Assembly (NCBI GenBank): GCA_052043515.1
Contig: JBQEQX010000001.1
Location: 372,001 to 436,000, forward strand
Reading direction: 5' to 3'
Origin: Ehrlichia sp052043515
GTDB lineage: Bacteria > Pseudomonadota > Alphaproteobacteria > Rickettsiales > Anaplasmataceae
Length of the DNA stretch: 64,000 bases
Part shown: piece after piece, positions 23,322-33,569 of the stretch
Layout: each line of letters begins with the position of its first letter
Numbering within the stretch: the first letter of the stretch is position 1
Translations under genes and position numbers: made by a program
Notes under the pieces: model-generated
Database searches by the model: none
Seen by the model: only the letters and a program-made list of their open reading frames with translations
What the model was told of the DNA's origin: nothing

Positions 23322-23876
23322 TTATATCAACTCGCACTGTAACATTATAACTTTAGAAATTCCATAAATCCTTTCAACAAGAATCCTATACCCAAAAGGA
23401 CACACAAAGGATACCCTCTTATTTACCCTAACCATAACCATACTCCCATTTTTAGTCCAATCCAATTTTATCAAAGCATTGAGAGTGCTATCAACTAAAG
23501 CTGGATTATCATACGGAGGATCAACAAAAATGATGTCATACTGGTCAGTTGCAACAAATAATTTTTCTACATCACAACATATAAGACTAACATTATCTAT
23601 CACTCCCAGATATTCACATGTCTTTCTCACAAGTTGCAAATTATAGTGACTAATATCTATTAGCAAAGCACTTGCTGCTCCTCTAGATAGTGCTTCGAAA
23701 GATAGTGATCCACTACCACAAAATAAATCAAGAACTTTACATCCTTGAACACACATACGAGATAGTATTATATTAAAAACAGACTCCCTAATTATAGACA
23801 TAGCGGGACGAGCACTTAGTAACTTATCAGAAAATATTTTTCTTCCTCGATACTTTCCTGATGTTATACGTAACAT
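23322..23876 (-). CDS. rsmD: 16S rRNA (guanine966-N2)-methyltransferase RsmD
   Basis: 184 residues. The N-terminus MLRITSGKYRGRKI and the SARPAMSIIRESVFNIL segment are typical of RsmD. The SAM site is DLFCGSGSLSFEALSRGA, and the catalytic motif is FVDPPY, which marks exocyclic-amine methylation of G966 in 16S rRNA. Complete, with the usual length. It lies five bases downstream of the SurA-like gene, so the two share a transcript. Confidence 0.93.
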   Translation of the reverse strand: MLRITSGKYRGRKIFSDKLLSARPAMSIIRESVFNIILSRMCVQGCKVLDLFCGSGSLSFEALSRGAASALLIDISHYNLQLVRKTCEYLGVIDNVSLICCDVEKLFVATDQYDIIFVDPPYDNPALVDSTLNALIKLDWTKNGSMVMVRVNKRVSFVCPFGYRILVERIYGISKVIMLQCELI

Positions 23877-23881
23877 AACAA

Positions 23882-25081
23882 TTAATTATATCTTTCTATC
23901 AAAAAACCCTTTTTCAAACTAGACAAAAAATATTCACTTTGTATAGCCAATTTTTCCATATATAGACGTTGCCTTATAAAATTAACATCACCTATAACAT
24001 CAGTAGCTTTACCTTTTTTAACATTACATAACATAATAATATCTATTACATTACTATCTGTTACTTCGACTATTTTTCCAACATCACAGAGTTGTAACAC
24101 ATTCTGCATTTTTACAGACAAATCTTTTACCTTTGCCACAAAAATCGATGGATTAGGCAATCCGAGCTCTTTTGCAATATCACTGAAATTTTCACATGTA
24201 GCTCTAGCTTTTAGTAAACCAACTTGACTTGAGTACTTTCTAAGTTGATCAGCTACCAAATGTATCTGTCTTAAATCAACACTACTACTCGAAAACTCTC
24301 TACTGATATCAGACCTATGAAGTAGTCTAATAACTAAATTTCCATACTCATTTTTAATTGGACCAATCACGTCTCCAACCTTAGCTCCAAGCAATCTGTT
24401 TCCCAAATCTGCATCAACACTTTTAGCATTAATACTAGCTTCTTCAAACACCACACCTGGTATATTCTTTCTAATATCTTCAATACTCATCCCACTCTGT
24501 AAATTATCAACGACAGTACTTATTACAGTTTCATTACCAACATCAGACGGTATAATAACCTCCTGAATATGCAAAGATGTATCTAACCCATTACCAGAGA
24601 TTGTACTATCATTACTATCCTGGACCTCCTTATCACTAACAATAATATAAGGTATAACCTTAAGCATTAATATCTTATTCCAAAGTAACTTAGATGTGAA
24701 ATGTTGGATGCACAACGCATAATCTAAACCTTGCTTTGCAACATAACCCTTGAAATCAATATTACCTAAATTTTTCATAATTGAGAATTGTTTTACAAAT
24801 TCTACAACCTCTTGCTCATCAACTGTCAGCTTAAGTCTCTTAGCTTCCTGCCTCCAAACAGACTCATCAATTAAAGAATTTAACGCTATTTCTTTTGCCG
24901 TGGATCCATCCACCTTATAGAAAAACTTATTTATATCAACACGTCTCTCAAGATCGAGGCTAGAGATCAATTCATCATTAACCATGGCTACTATCTTCAC
25001 ATCAGCAAAAACATTACCACAATATAAAACAACAAATAAGAAGAATAACACTATTGTGTGACGAAGCATATGAATTATCAT
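23882..25081 (-). CDS. surA: SurA-like periplasmic chaperone / peptidyl-prolyl isomerase family
   Basis: 399 residues from ATG 25081, which has AAAGGAC upstream. The frame reaches 25153, but that adds residues ahead of a clear signal peptide (LRHTIVLFFLFVVLYCGNVFA). The mature start DVKIVAMVNDELISSLDLERR is the SurA N-domain pattern, and parvulin-like traces (LHIQEVIIPSD, GDVIGPIKNEYGNLVIRLL, DLRQIHLVADQL) appear in the middle. It is presumed to escort outer membrane proteins to the BAM complex, of which bamD is also in this window. Sequence drift is strong, so isomerase activity is uncertain. Confidence 0.78.
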   Translation of the reverse strand: MIIHMLRHTIVLFFLFVVLYCGNVFADVKIVAMVNDELISSLDLERRVDINKFFYKVDGSTAKEIALNSLIDESVWRQEAKRLKLTVDEQEVVEFVKQFSIMKNLGNIDFKGYVAKQGLDYALCIQHFTSKLLWNKILMLKVIPYIIVSDKEVQDSNDSTISGNGLDTSLHIQEVIIPSDVGNETVISTVVDNLQSGMSIEDIRKNIPGVVFEEASINAKSVDADLGNRLLGAKVGDVIGPIKNEYGNLVIRLLHRSDISREFSSSSVDLRQIHLVADQLRKYSSQVGLLKARATCENFSDIAKELGLPNPSIFVAKVKDLSVKMQNVLQLCDVGKIVEVTDSNVIDIIMLCNVKKGKATDVIGDVNFIRQRLYMEKLAIQSEYFLSSLKKGFLIERYN

Positions 25082-25404
25082 TAATAAGTCCTTTTTGTTA
25101 ACTTTATATAACAAATACAGTAATGTCAAAAACTCTTTAATATTAAAGAGCATTCATTTGGAATGAAAGAAAATAGCCATCTACTAAGCAAATCCATACA
25201 TAGAAATTTGTGTTAAGAAAGAAAAAATTTAATAATTAAATGTCATACATAGAGTTCACCAGGAATCTGTGTCATACATTGTTTTATTCATACTTTAGGA
25301 ATATAACAATTATAGAATACAAAAAATGTGCCCTCTTCAAAGATGAGAAAAACATCCACCCACCCGAATAGAGAATCTCTACAACATAAGGAAATACAAG
25401 CAAC

Positions 25405-25479
25405 GGGCGAATGACCAGGCTTGAACTGGCGACCCTCAGTGCCACAAACTGATGCTCTACCAACTGAGCTACATCCGCC
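25405..25479 (-). tRNA. tRNA-His (GTG)
   Basis: A complete cloverleaf on the minus strand. The acceptor stem is GGCGGAT/ATTCGCC, the D arm GCTC-AGTTGGTA-GAGC, the anticodon stem TCAGT/ACTGA around loop TTGTGGC (anticodon GTG), and the T arm CCAG-TTCAAGC-CTGG. CCA is not encoded. Base 73 is C, but the base before position 1 is T, not the G found in most bacterial tRNA-His genes. Short frames over this gene are artefacts. Confidence 0.95.
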
Positions 25480-26595
25480 ATTTAACAAAGATACTTGGTA
25501 CTTTTATCACAATAAACAATAAAATACAATATTTATAACAAATTGCTATTTGTATATAAGTAACTTTATAATTATAAGATTGAGTTCTTGTAATCTAATA
25601 ACACACCTATTATTAACTGATACATAAGCTTATCACCATTATTAAAGTATTTCTATGATAGGGTATTAAACAAATGCGTTGTCTACTAACTTAAATACAA
25701 CTATATCTAGGCAGGACAACAAGTAAAACGTGAGTATATTTTTTTAAACCCAACTATCAATACCAGAGATAATTATCCAAACTGCTATCTGCCAAACACT
25801 CATGTAATATTATAATTGTTATAAGCACATATAGCCTATATTAACTAGGCACTACTTTCAAACACATAAAACATTTTTCCATCAATACTGACGCTAAAAA
25901 GCCATTTCTGCAGCCATCCATATTTTGTAATAACTAGTAGCACATATAACCTTAGATCAAAAACACTAAAGAAAAATCATCAATGCATCCTATTATTTGC
26001 AGCCAAAAATTGTTTTAATAACTAACGTGTACTTACATTACAATTATTAATAGTAATAAGAAACTACTGACAACTCATATTGTAAACAAAGAGTAAAACT
26101 TACTTCAAGCTCACATTTATTTACCAGCATAAAGAAAAAATCATCCTTATTACCCTCTAATTAAAAAACGGTTCAAGACTAATTTATATACCTTTACTGC
26201 ATATTTATTACATTAAACTCCATTAAACTCGGAAAATAACGGTCCATCTTTTATTTGGAAATCTATATCGCGAAACTACTTTCATTAAATTCTGCAACAT
26301 ATACCAACTCATATTATAGAAGGATTGAATCAGTTAAATTATAACTTTACTTTTTATTTTATATGTATAAATGCCAACTCAAATACACAAAATATTATCA
26401 TTAACAACCTAATCATATCAAAATAAACCACAATATCAACTTTGGAATATTTTCACCTTTGCAGCCTAACAGAATTTATTAAGCAACATATACTTTCATA
26501 AGTATTATATGATGATCATATATACATATTCCACACATCTCTTACCCAAATTTAAGTAATTAGCAAAACAAATTCTCAAAAACGGACTTCTTATA
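25480..26595. other. Long gene-free stretch (1.1 kb)
   Basis: The largest gap in the window, between tRNA-His and gltX. It is extremely A+T-rich and full of stops in all frames. I find no tRNA, rRNA, repeat or decayed gene that can be recognised. It may be an old pseudogene eroded beyond recognition, which is typical of Ehrlichia genomes. Confidence 0.5.
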
Positions 26596-27927
26596 TTACT
26601 GTGCCACAGAGTAACTGAGTCTACGAACAATTTCTGCTCTACCAATTAACGGTAGCAATTTGGCAAGTTCTGGGCCTGTGGATAATCCAGTTAATGCCAG
26701 CCTCAGAGGAGAGAATAAATCTTTAGATTTACGACCAGTATTTTTCTTTATATCAGATATCCATATACTCCAAGTATCACCATTAACTTCTCCATGTGGG
26801 AGCAAGTTTAATGCTAATACTATAAAATCTTTATCATCTTCATTAATAATAGGAATAACATCTTTACTACAAACTTTAACCCATTTTTCAATATCAGAAA
26901 ATTTTTCTATATTTCCAGAAACAAAATCCCAGAAATTTGGAGAATTCATATTAAATTGTCGCAATCTATCCTCAACATCTTGAAAAGACATACTATGTAA
27001 AATTTTAGGATTTAAATTTAATATATCATCCACATTAAACTTGGTAGGAGCCTGACTAAAAGATGTAATATCAAATGAATTAATTAATTCTAACATTTTC
27101 ACATGAACACTTACCGGATCAGAAGTTCCTATCTTAGCAAAATAACTATTAATAGCCATAGGTTCTAATCCGAAAGCCTGCATATCTTTTACACTGGACC
27201 CACCAATTCTCTTTGAGATTTTATTATCATCAGAATATAAAAGAGATAAATGTGAAAATACAGGTATATCAGCTTTTAAAGCCTTTAACATTTGTATTTG
27301 AATTGCAGTATTGCTTACATGATCTTCTCCTCGAATAACATGAGTAACATTAAAATCCATATCATCTATCACAGATGGCAACATGTAAGTATATGTTCCA
27401 TCAGCTCTCCTAATTACCGGATCACTGATATTTTCCGAATTAAATGACACTTCTCCACGTATTTCATCATTCCAACTTATTAATTGATTTTGATCAATCT
27501 TAAACCTAAAATACGCATCTCTCCCAGCATATTTACCCTTTTCTGTTTGACTGAGTTTCAATGAGCTTCTATCATAAATAGGGGGTAACCCTGCCTTTAA
27601 TTGTATTTTCCTTTTAAACTCTAATTCTTCTTTACTTTCATAACAAGGATATATTAACCCTTCAACCAATAAATAATTAAATATCTCTTCATAACGAGCA
27701 AATCTAGAAGATTGATTGAAACTAGAATCCCAATCTATATATAGCCATTTTAAATCATTTTCTATCTCTTTGACATACTCATCCTTTGATCTATAAATAT
27801 CAGTATCATCAAATCTAAGTAAAAACTTACCATTTTGTTTACGCGCATATAACCAGCAAATTAAAGCAGTCCTGATGTTCCCAACATGAAGATACCCTGT
27901 TGGACTTGGAGCAAAACGTGTAATCAT
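26596..27927 (-). CDS. gltX: Glutamyl-tRNA synthetase
   Basis: 443 residues, class I synthetase. The HIGH motif appears as PSPTGYLHVGN (residues 7-17), and the KMSKS motif as KISKRIG near residue 237. The family segment RFDDTDIYRSK follows the first motif, and HVIRGEDHVSNTAIQ precedes the second. Members of this order carry two GltX forms, and this short form may charge tRNA-Gln with glutamate for the GatCAB amidotransferase; gatC is in this window. Which tRNA it prefers is an inference. Confidence 0.93.
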   Translation of the reverse strand: MITRFAPSPTGYLHVGNIRTALICWLYARKQNGKFLLRFDDTDIYRSKDEYVKEIENDLKWLYIDWDSSFNQSSRFARYEEIFNYLLVEGLIYPCYESKEELEFKRKIQLKAGLPPIYDRSSLKLSQTEKGKYAGRDAYFRFKIDQNQLISWNDEIRGEVSFNSENISDPVIRRADGTYTYMLPSVIDDMDFNVTHVIRGEDHVSNTAIQIQMLKALKADIPVFSHLSLLYSDDNKISKRIGGSSVKDMQAFGLEPMAINSYFAKIGTSDPVSVHVKMLELINSFDITSFSQAPTKFNVDDILNLNPKILHSMSFQDVEDRLRQFNMNSPNFWDFVSGNIEKFSDIEKWVKVCSKDVIPIINEDDKDFIVLALNLLPHGEVNGDTWSIWISDIKKNTGRKSKDLFSPLRLALTGLSTGPELAKLLPLIGRAEIVRRLSYSVAQ

Positions 27928-28245
27928 AATTCAGATCTCCTTAGATTATATTCATTAAAACTAAAATAGCTCTTCAAAAACATTACTAATTCAATTAAGT
28001 AGTAGTTATCAGATAATTCTATATATTGGATCAATATTCAATACTTGCAAAAATACAACAAACAAATTAGCAAAATAGATACACTAAGTTTGCATAAGGA
28101 TCTATATTTCTATACATCGCTTATTATATTAGTACGATATCTTATATTTAAAAGTAAATACTGATCAAGCCAATGTTTTTTAAGTTTACTAACCTGCGTT
28201 TTAATCATATTATCGTATACATTAATAGTAAATTGTATTCTCAGT
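27928..28245. other. Gene-free stretch
   Basis: 318 bases between divergent genes. It should hold the gltX promoter and that of the DUF2628 gene, but no strong consensus is visible. Confidence 0.4.
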
Positions 28246-28611
28246 ATGCGTCCATTCATCATATATAAACATCCAAAGAAAAATAACAGCCTAGATAACA
28301 TGGCATTTGTCCAAGATAAGTTTTCTTTTATGGCGTTTATATTTACAGTTTTCTTTACACTTTATAATAAATTATGGGCTCTATCTTTTATTTCAATCGC
28401 ATTCTTTTGTACAACATATACAATGCATTTCAAATTAGGCTTCATTGATTCGCTAACCTATTTATTAGTAAACTTGCTATATATGTGTTATATGGCTTTA
28501 TCTTATTCTGATTGGTACCAAGCAAAATTAAAAAAAAAGGGATACAAAATGTATGATATAATATTCGCAGAAAACTTAATCTGCGCGAAATTAAAATTCA
28601 AGAGACAGTAA
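28246..28611 (+). CDS. DUF2628 family small membrane protein
   Basis: 121 residues. The N-terminus (FIIYKHPKKNN, then AFVQDKFSFMAFIFTVFFTLYNKLWALS) and the ending WYQAKLKKKGYKMYDIIFAEN fit the DUF2628 pattern, a family with a short cytosolic start, membrane segments in the middle and a W-x3-K-x4-GY motif at the end. Two or three membrane segments span about residues 30-90. Its function is unknown. It stands alone, with long gaps on both sides. Confidence 0.8.
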   Translation: MRPFIIYKHPKKNNSLDNMAFVQDKFSFMAFIFTVFFTLYNKLWALSFISIAFFCTTYTMHFKLGFIDSLTYLLVNLLYMCYMALSYSDWYQAKLKKKGYKMYDIIFAENLICAKLKFKRQ

Positions 28612-29124
28612 ATTCATTACATTTTGCGATCAGCCTTTATACTGAAAAAGCACCAAAACACCTAAATATGCACATCGATTTTAAAATTATATTTGGCGTA
28701 GGGACATGTGCGAGTTACTGGAGTGCGTAAAACACCACATACCAAATTTAATTTTTACATAACACCATGAATAAAAGATCCACTACAGTATAGTACACTC
28801 ACTAGTAAAAAATTACAGAAATATGTACGTCAACAATACATTTGGACGTAACGAAACTCTTTCTAATTTACGAAATATTAAAAAAGTAAGGTTTTCCGTT
28901 AAACAAATAATACACCAATTACCTAGCCTGAAAAATATATTAAACAAGAAATGAGCCATCTATGAATTTACTGAGAACTATTCGTAGTAGAACAATGATT
29001 TATACAAGTAACACAATATCATTCTAATACATTACCAGATCGCATTTTATTCGCAATCTCATACATTTCAGTATGTAAAGTGTAATCAAAAATTACAAAC
29101 TAAGATAAGGAATCGCTGTCTTTG
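28612..29124. other. Gene-free stretch
   Basis: 513 bases between convergent genes. A slightly G-richer patch around 28694-28735 drew attention but folds into no RNA I recognise. Confidence 0.45.
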
Positions 29125-29898
29125 TTACACCAAAAAAGGTGTATCAATCAACGGTGTACTAGATACAGAAAAATCCCGTTTAGGAACAATGCCAGCATTA
29201 TAAGCTATATGTCCAGCCTCTACAGCATATTTGAAAGCACGAGACATATCCTGAGGAAGAATAGACCTTGCAATAGCAGTATTAATGAGCACAGCGTCAT
29301 AACCAATTTCCATTACCATAGCTGCATCTGAAGGTCTGCCTATACCAGCATCTACTATAATCGTTACCTCTGGAAATCTCCGCCTCAATAATCTTAAGTT
29401 ATACATATTTGACACACCATACCCAGACCCTATTGGTGCAACACCTGGCATTAAGACACTACATCCATAATCTACTAATTTTCTACATATGACTAAGTCA
29501 TCTGTACAATAAGGGAAAACTTTAAATCCTTGATTAATCAATTCTTTTACTGCTTCACATAATAATAATAAATCCGGATACAGAGTATATTCATCCCCTA
29601 TAAGCTCCAGCTTAATCCAATTAGTATTAAAAATTTCTCGTGCCATCTGGGCCATGAGTACAGCATCATTTACTGTACAACATCCTGCAGTATTAGGTAA
29701 AATATGACAGCCACTTTCTTTTATTATTTTCCAGAAATCACGACCGCCATTCTTAGATGGCATCTGTCTGGATAAAGATACTGTTACTACTTCAGTTCCT
29801 GAAAGTTTAATTGACTCAAGCAGAATGTTAGGAGATGGATATATTGCAGAACCTAACAACAACCTACTTTGCAATAATACACCATATAGATTTAACAT
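29125..29898 (-). CDS. thiG: Thiazole synthase
   Basis: 257 residues, a TIM barrel that forms the thiazole phosphate of thiamine from deoxyxylulose phosphate, dehydroglycine and ThiS-thiocarboxylate. Typical blocks are present: LLLGSAIYPSP at the start, LPNTAGCCTVNDAV, the Schiff-base lysine region WIKLELIGDEYTLYPD, and the phosphate-binding VDAGIGRPSDAA with NTAIA. It follows thiS on the same strand after about 150 bases. No TPP riboswitch motif is seen upstream of thiS. Confidence 0.95.
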   Translation of the reverse strand: MLNLYGVLLQSRLLLGSAIYPSPNILLESIKLSGTEVVTVSLSRQMPSKNGGRDFWKIIKESGCHILPNTAGCCTVNDAVLMAQMAREIFNTNWIKLELIGDEYTLYPDLLLLCEAVKELINQGFKVFPYCTDDLVICRKLVDYGCSVLMPGVAPIGSGYGVSNMYNLRLLRRRFPEVTIIVDAGIGRPSDAAMVMEIGYDAVLINTAIARSILPQDMSRAFKYAVEAGHIAYNAGIVPKRDFSVSSTPLIDTPFLV

Positions 29899-30051
29899 AT
29901 TATTTTATATTGTCTCCTCATTAACAAAGATTATATTTTAGCATATAACCTTAAGCTCTCAGTTAATTATATCTATTCAAAATCAATATATACATCACAA
30001 TATTAAAGCCAACAAATATTAAAACTATATCTGAGTATCAAACCATCACAT

Positions 30052-30258
30052 CTATCCGCCTTGCATAGGATATACTACGTCTATAACATCACCGTTGTTC
30101 AAGTAAGTACTACTATATTGACTTCTTAGAACCAAGTTTTTATTTACTGCAACAGCAAATGGTAAATCAGTATTATAACCACACATACACAAAATCTCAT
30201 TTAGTGCTAATTCCGCTTCAAATGACATCGCTTTTCCATTAATTATAAGAGTAATCAA
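30052..30258 (-). CDS. thiS: Thiamine biosynthesis sulfur carrier ThiS
   Basis: 68 residues with a ubiquitin-like fold. It ends in the required diglycine (YPMQGG), whose C-terminal glycine is adenylated and thiocarboxylated before donating sulphur to ThiG. The internal FAVAVNKNLV segment is the family core. It is placed directly upstream of thiG, probably in one transcript. Confidence 0.93.
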   Translation of the reverse strand: MITLIINGKAMSFEAELALNEILCMCGYNTDLPFAVAVNKNLVLRSQYSSTYLNNGDVIDVVYPMQGG

Positions 30259-30542
30259 TATTCACCTATCTTTAATAATTAAAATCCCATGAGAATATAT
30301 CTCATATTTCATAGCAAAACTACATTAATAAAAAAAACACATGCTCTGTTTACTTGCTCATAAACATAACAATGTGATTAATTTCTCCACAAGGTTTTAC
30401 TTCGTAAATAGATCATGAGCTCAATATTTAAACACATAGTTTTTGTATATAAAAAATAATTTGTTTATTTAAAAAATTAATTTATTCTATACAACGGCGG
30501 GCATTTTTCCTTAAAATCCTAGATATAATTTGAAAAAATTAA

Positions 30543-30571
30543 TTGACAATATTTAATATTAACATTAATTA
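30543..30571 (+). promoter_or_regulatory. Candidate promoter of the unrecognised 30.6 kb gene
   Basis: TTGACA (30543-30548), 17-base spacer, TAATTA (30566-30571), 16 bases before the ATG. It uses the same two hexamers and spacing as the candidate rRNA promoter. A transcript from here would have a very short leader. Based on consensus only. Confidence 0.5.
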
Positions 30572-30586
30572 TATTAAGATTCGAAG

Positions 30587-31958
30587 ATGCATACTACTAC
30601 CCTAAAAGACACAAGTTTACAGAAAGTGGTATTAGAGATCACAAAGAATAAATCTTTAGGCCTACTACTAGTATTAATTTCGCAGACCCACAGTGTTCCT
30701 CAGCATGACTACAAAAATTACCTTTACCACTACATCGTAAAGGTACATGATGAACAAGCATATGCACAAATACGAGAGAAAGAGAAAGAAAATATTAGGT
30801 TTTTGTTGAAGTTATGGCTTAGAGAATTAACAAATAGAATCTTCACAAAAACAGTAATATCACCTGAAGACAACGTGGTCATTGATAAAATAATAAATGA
30901 AGTGGTTAAGAAAAAAAATCGCTATTATCCCAGTATCCAGACGATGACATTAAAGATCAATTCTTACAAGAATTTTCACAAAGTATTTCAAAATCACAGT
31001 TAAAAAAAAATTTAAAGTCGATGATTACACATATTTTAAGTGATACCAACCTATTAAATAATTATAAAAAAAGACATAATGAATCATATTGCATTAATGA
31101 CACACGACCAGGATGCAATCTCACTGTTAGCGTGTCATGGGATAACTATAAGTAATACAACACCTCTTCCTAGCACACCATTATCTAAAGAAATTAAACG
31201 ACTATACCAAGATGTTATGGGAGTAAAGTACTCACTTTTTCATCAGCGTATTATTACTCAATTTCCTAAGGGACACATTGTTAACACAATATCGGATATG
31301 ATCTACGATGCACACACTAAATTACATAAAAAAAGAAAACCATATGGAAAGATTCTTAAAGGGTACATATCCATGGTACTCCATTATCACCAATATAAAA
31401 AAAATGATCACCAACTCATTATTTGTGAAGCAAAGACTAGAAAAAGAAAGAGTTCACTTAAATAAAATAAAATTTGCTTTTACAAAAAAGTATACATTAC
31501 GGAGACACCGCGATTTTCTTCGAAGAATTGAAGAAAATCAAACATAATACGGTTAACTATTGGAACCCATTACATATAAACACCAGTTTATTAATAAAGT
31601 CATTAACCAATCTGGAATCTCAAGCAGAACACAAGAGTATTAAAGATTTTGTTACTGATATACAACACTACGATAATATTAAACCCTACACAGAAAATAC
31701 AAAACCAAATAGCATACAACCAACAACAATTAACGTGCAACCTAAGAAAAAAAAGGCATAAAAAGATTCATGGAAAAGATTAGTATCAAAAATATTCTTC
31801 AGCACAGCAGTAAAACAAGAGAAATGTCAGACGTAGATATCACTGATAACATATCGTCTCCATCATTGTCTATTCTAACACTAAGCTCTACTGACAGTCA
31901 CACAACACAACCAAAGTTATACCAAGAATCAAGGACCCAACACTTTTTGGCACGCTAA
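30587..31958 (+). CDS. Unrecognised lysine-rich protein (five frameshifts)
   Basis: As written this is a set of overlapping short frames. They join into one protein of about 454 residues when runs are corrected at 30911-30918 (A8, minus two or plus one), 31066-31072 (A7 to 6), 31328-31334 (A7 to 6), 31484-31489 (A6 to 5) and 31747-31754 (A8, minus two or plus one). I do not recognise a family. The protein is basic and rich in Lys, His, Asn and Thr. It has no signal peptide or membrane segment, and an N-terminal amphipathic helical stretch (AQIREKEKENIRFLLKLWLRE). The last part (about residues 330-454) is polar, with a KKK cluster. It could be a secreted effector or a decaying gene; neither is shown. 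Confidence 0.55.
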
Positions 31959-32580
31959 ACCATGGCAGATAGATATTAGCTGTCCATAATTAGAGTACTC
32001 AGCATTAATTTTCAACGATAAATAAAAATCAAAATTTGACGACACAGTATTGTTAATTCTTAATATAAGAGTACTCTACATTTATGATATAACTCACAAA
32101 ATTATAGCCTGATGTTACTTAACGAGTACATAACTTAAGAAACAGTACACATCTAACCAATATATCAAAAAAATTCCTATTTATGATGAATCATCATAAT
32201 AAAGTTATACCAAGTACCGCACTTCAAGAACAAGAACACATCACAAATGGTAATTACTTTTTATTACAAGTTGGCTAAAAGCATGATAAATATAACTTAA
32301 AAACACAACCAGTTTTAAAACTTCTATTTACTTAGCAATCGAGCATCCATAACGCCACACACCACAAGCTTCAAAATGAAGAAACCAAAATACACAAGAG
32401 CCACTCAAACACATCGCTTACACATTAGAACCACCTTTTCTGCTTGGTTACCGTAAGTAATATTTTGAAATTTCCAACACGTATGGTCAGCATCAACATC
32501 CAACGATTTGCAACAAACTATGCCACCACAGTAGAGTATATATAACTTCTCTACGATAAAAAACCTTCTCTTTTATCCTA
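31959..32580. other. Gene-free stretch
   Basis: 622 bases between convergent genes. It contains a near-perfect palindrome at 32181-32199 (TTATGATGA-A-TCATCATAA). At this base composition several such palindromes are expected by chance in the window. Confidence 0.45.
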
Positions 32581-33138
32581 TCAAATACTTTCAACACCTT
32601 TTATATCTGGGATATAATAAGTTAACATATTACATATTCCTTCCTTTAAAGTTATAGATGCACTTGGACAACCAGAACAAGCTCCTCTTAATTTTACAAA
32701 AACAATACCATCTCTGTATCCTTTAAACGTTATATCTCCACCATCCTGTGCAACAGCTGGCTTTATGTAATCATCGATCAACTCCTTAATTTTGTTGACT
32801 ATTTCAACATCTTTTTCAGAGAAAAACTCTTCTACTTCCTCATCAGGAGCTTCAATAGCATTGTCTGGATTCAACGTCAGAAAATCCATAATAACACTCA
32901 AAACTTCTGGTTTTAAAATATCCCACTCAACATCACCGGATTTTGTGACTGAGACAAAGTCACCACCAAAAAATACATTCTTTACATGCTCAATTCTAAA
33001 AAGTGCTGTAGCAAAAGAAGAAGTTTCTGCTGTTATATCATCGGCAGCAAACTCACTAACTTTACCATTATTGACAGGCATACCCGGTATAAATTTCAAA
33101 GTATTAGGGTTTGGAGTTTCCGCAATTTGTATAAACAT
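32581..33138 (-). CDS. NFU1-type iron-sulphur cluster carrier (NifU-like)
   Basis: 185 residues in two domains. The N-terminal Nfu-N domain starts MFIQIAETPNPNTLKFIPG (residues 1-90). The C-terminal NifU-like domain has the cluster-binding CSGC in RGACSGCPSASITLKEG (about residues 152-168). The layout is the same as mitochondrial NFU1, which delivers 4Fe-4S clusters to lipoate synthase and respiratory enzymes. The start is the first ATG. It is divergent from the Pam18-like gene with 73 bases between starts. Confidence 0.93.
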   Translation of the reverse strand: MFIQIAETPNPNTLKFIPGMPVNNGKVSEFAADDITAETSSFATALFRIEHVKNVFFGGDFVSVTKSGDVEWDILKPEVLSVIMDFLTLNPDNAIEAPDEEVEEFFSEKDVEIVNKIKELIDDYIKPAVAQDGGDITFKGYRDGIVFVKLRGACSGCPSASITLKEGICNMLTYYIPDIKGVESI

Positions 33139-33211
33139 AATAAACCATTTGCAAAAAAATAATTTTAACTTGTATAATAGAGGAACACCTTACTTAAATC
33201 AAGTCATTTAT

Positions 33212-33569
33212 ATGTGGTTCATTTTTTTTAACAATATTCTCCCTAATAGGCATCATATTCTTACTTCCAATAATTGGACTAATTATATTTGTACTCGTAA
33301 AAAGAAATAGCATAATGAATATGAGTGAAATAATAACTTCTAGTCTAAATAAAGTTATGAATGAAACTAACATCTACACTAACACAAAAACAAGTAGTGG
33401 CTTATCAAGAGATGAAGCGTTTGAGATATTAGGACTCGGTAAAAATGCAAGCCAAGAACAAATCAACGCAGCATATCATAAGCTAATGAAGTCCATGCAC
33501 CCAGATAAAGGAGGATCTCCTTATTTAGCACAAAAGTTAAATGAAGCTCGTGATACATTGTTAAATTAG
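33212..33569 (+). CDS. Pam18/TIM14-like membrane J-domain protein (one frameshift)
   Basis: The C-terminal part is a short DnaJ domain: LSRDEAFEILGLGKNASQEQINAAYHKLM, with the HPD motif in MHPDKGGSPYLA. Upstream, an ATG at 33212 opens a hydrophobic segment. Joining the two needs one T removed from a run of eight (33222-33229). The result, 118 residues with a single N-terminal membrane span followed by a J domain, is the Pam18/TIM14 layout. J domains stimulate Hsp70 ATPase; a membrane-bound DnaK partner is the likely role. If only the shorter frame from 33315 is used, the membrane anchor is lost. Confidence 0.85.

Noticed and set aside
25284..25488. Two minus-strand frames over the tRNA
   Set aside because: The sequence GGCGGATGTAGCTCAG...TTCAAGCC is tRNA-His; translated tRNA genes give this familiar false protein.
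29899..30586. TPP riboswitch upstream of thiS or thiG
   Set aside because: The conserved CUGAGA and ACC-CUUGAACCUGA-like elements of the TPP aptamer are not present.
32181..32199. 19-base palindrome in a gene-free region
   Set aside because: With this base composition several 9-base-arm palindromes are expected in 64 kb, and no regulator or start codon is near.
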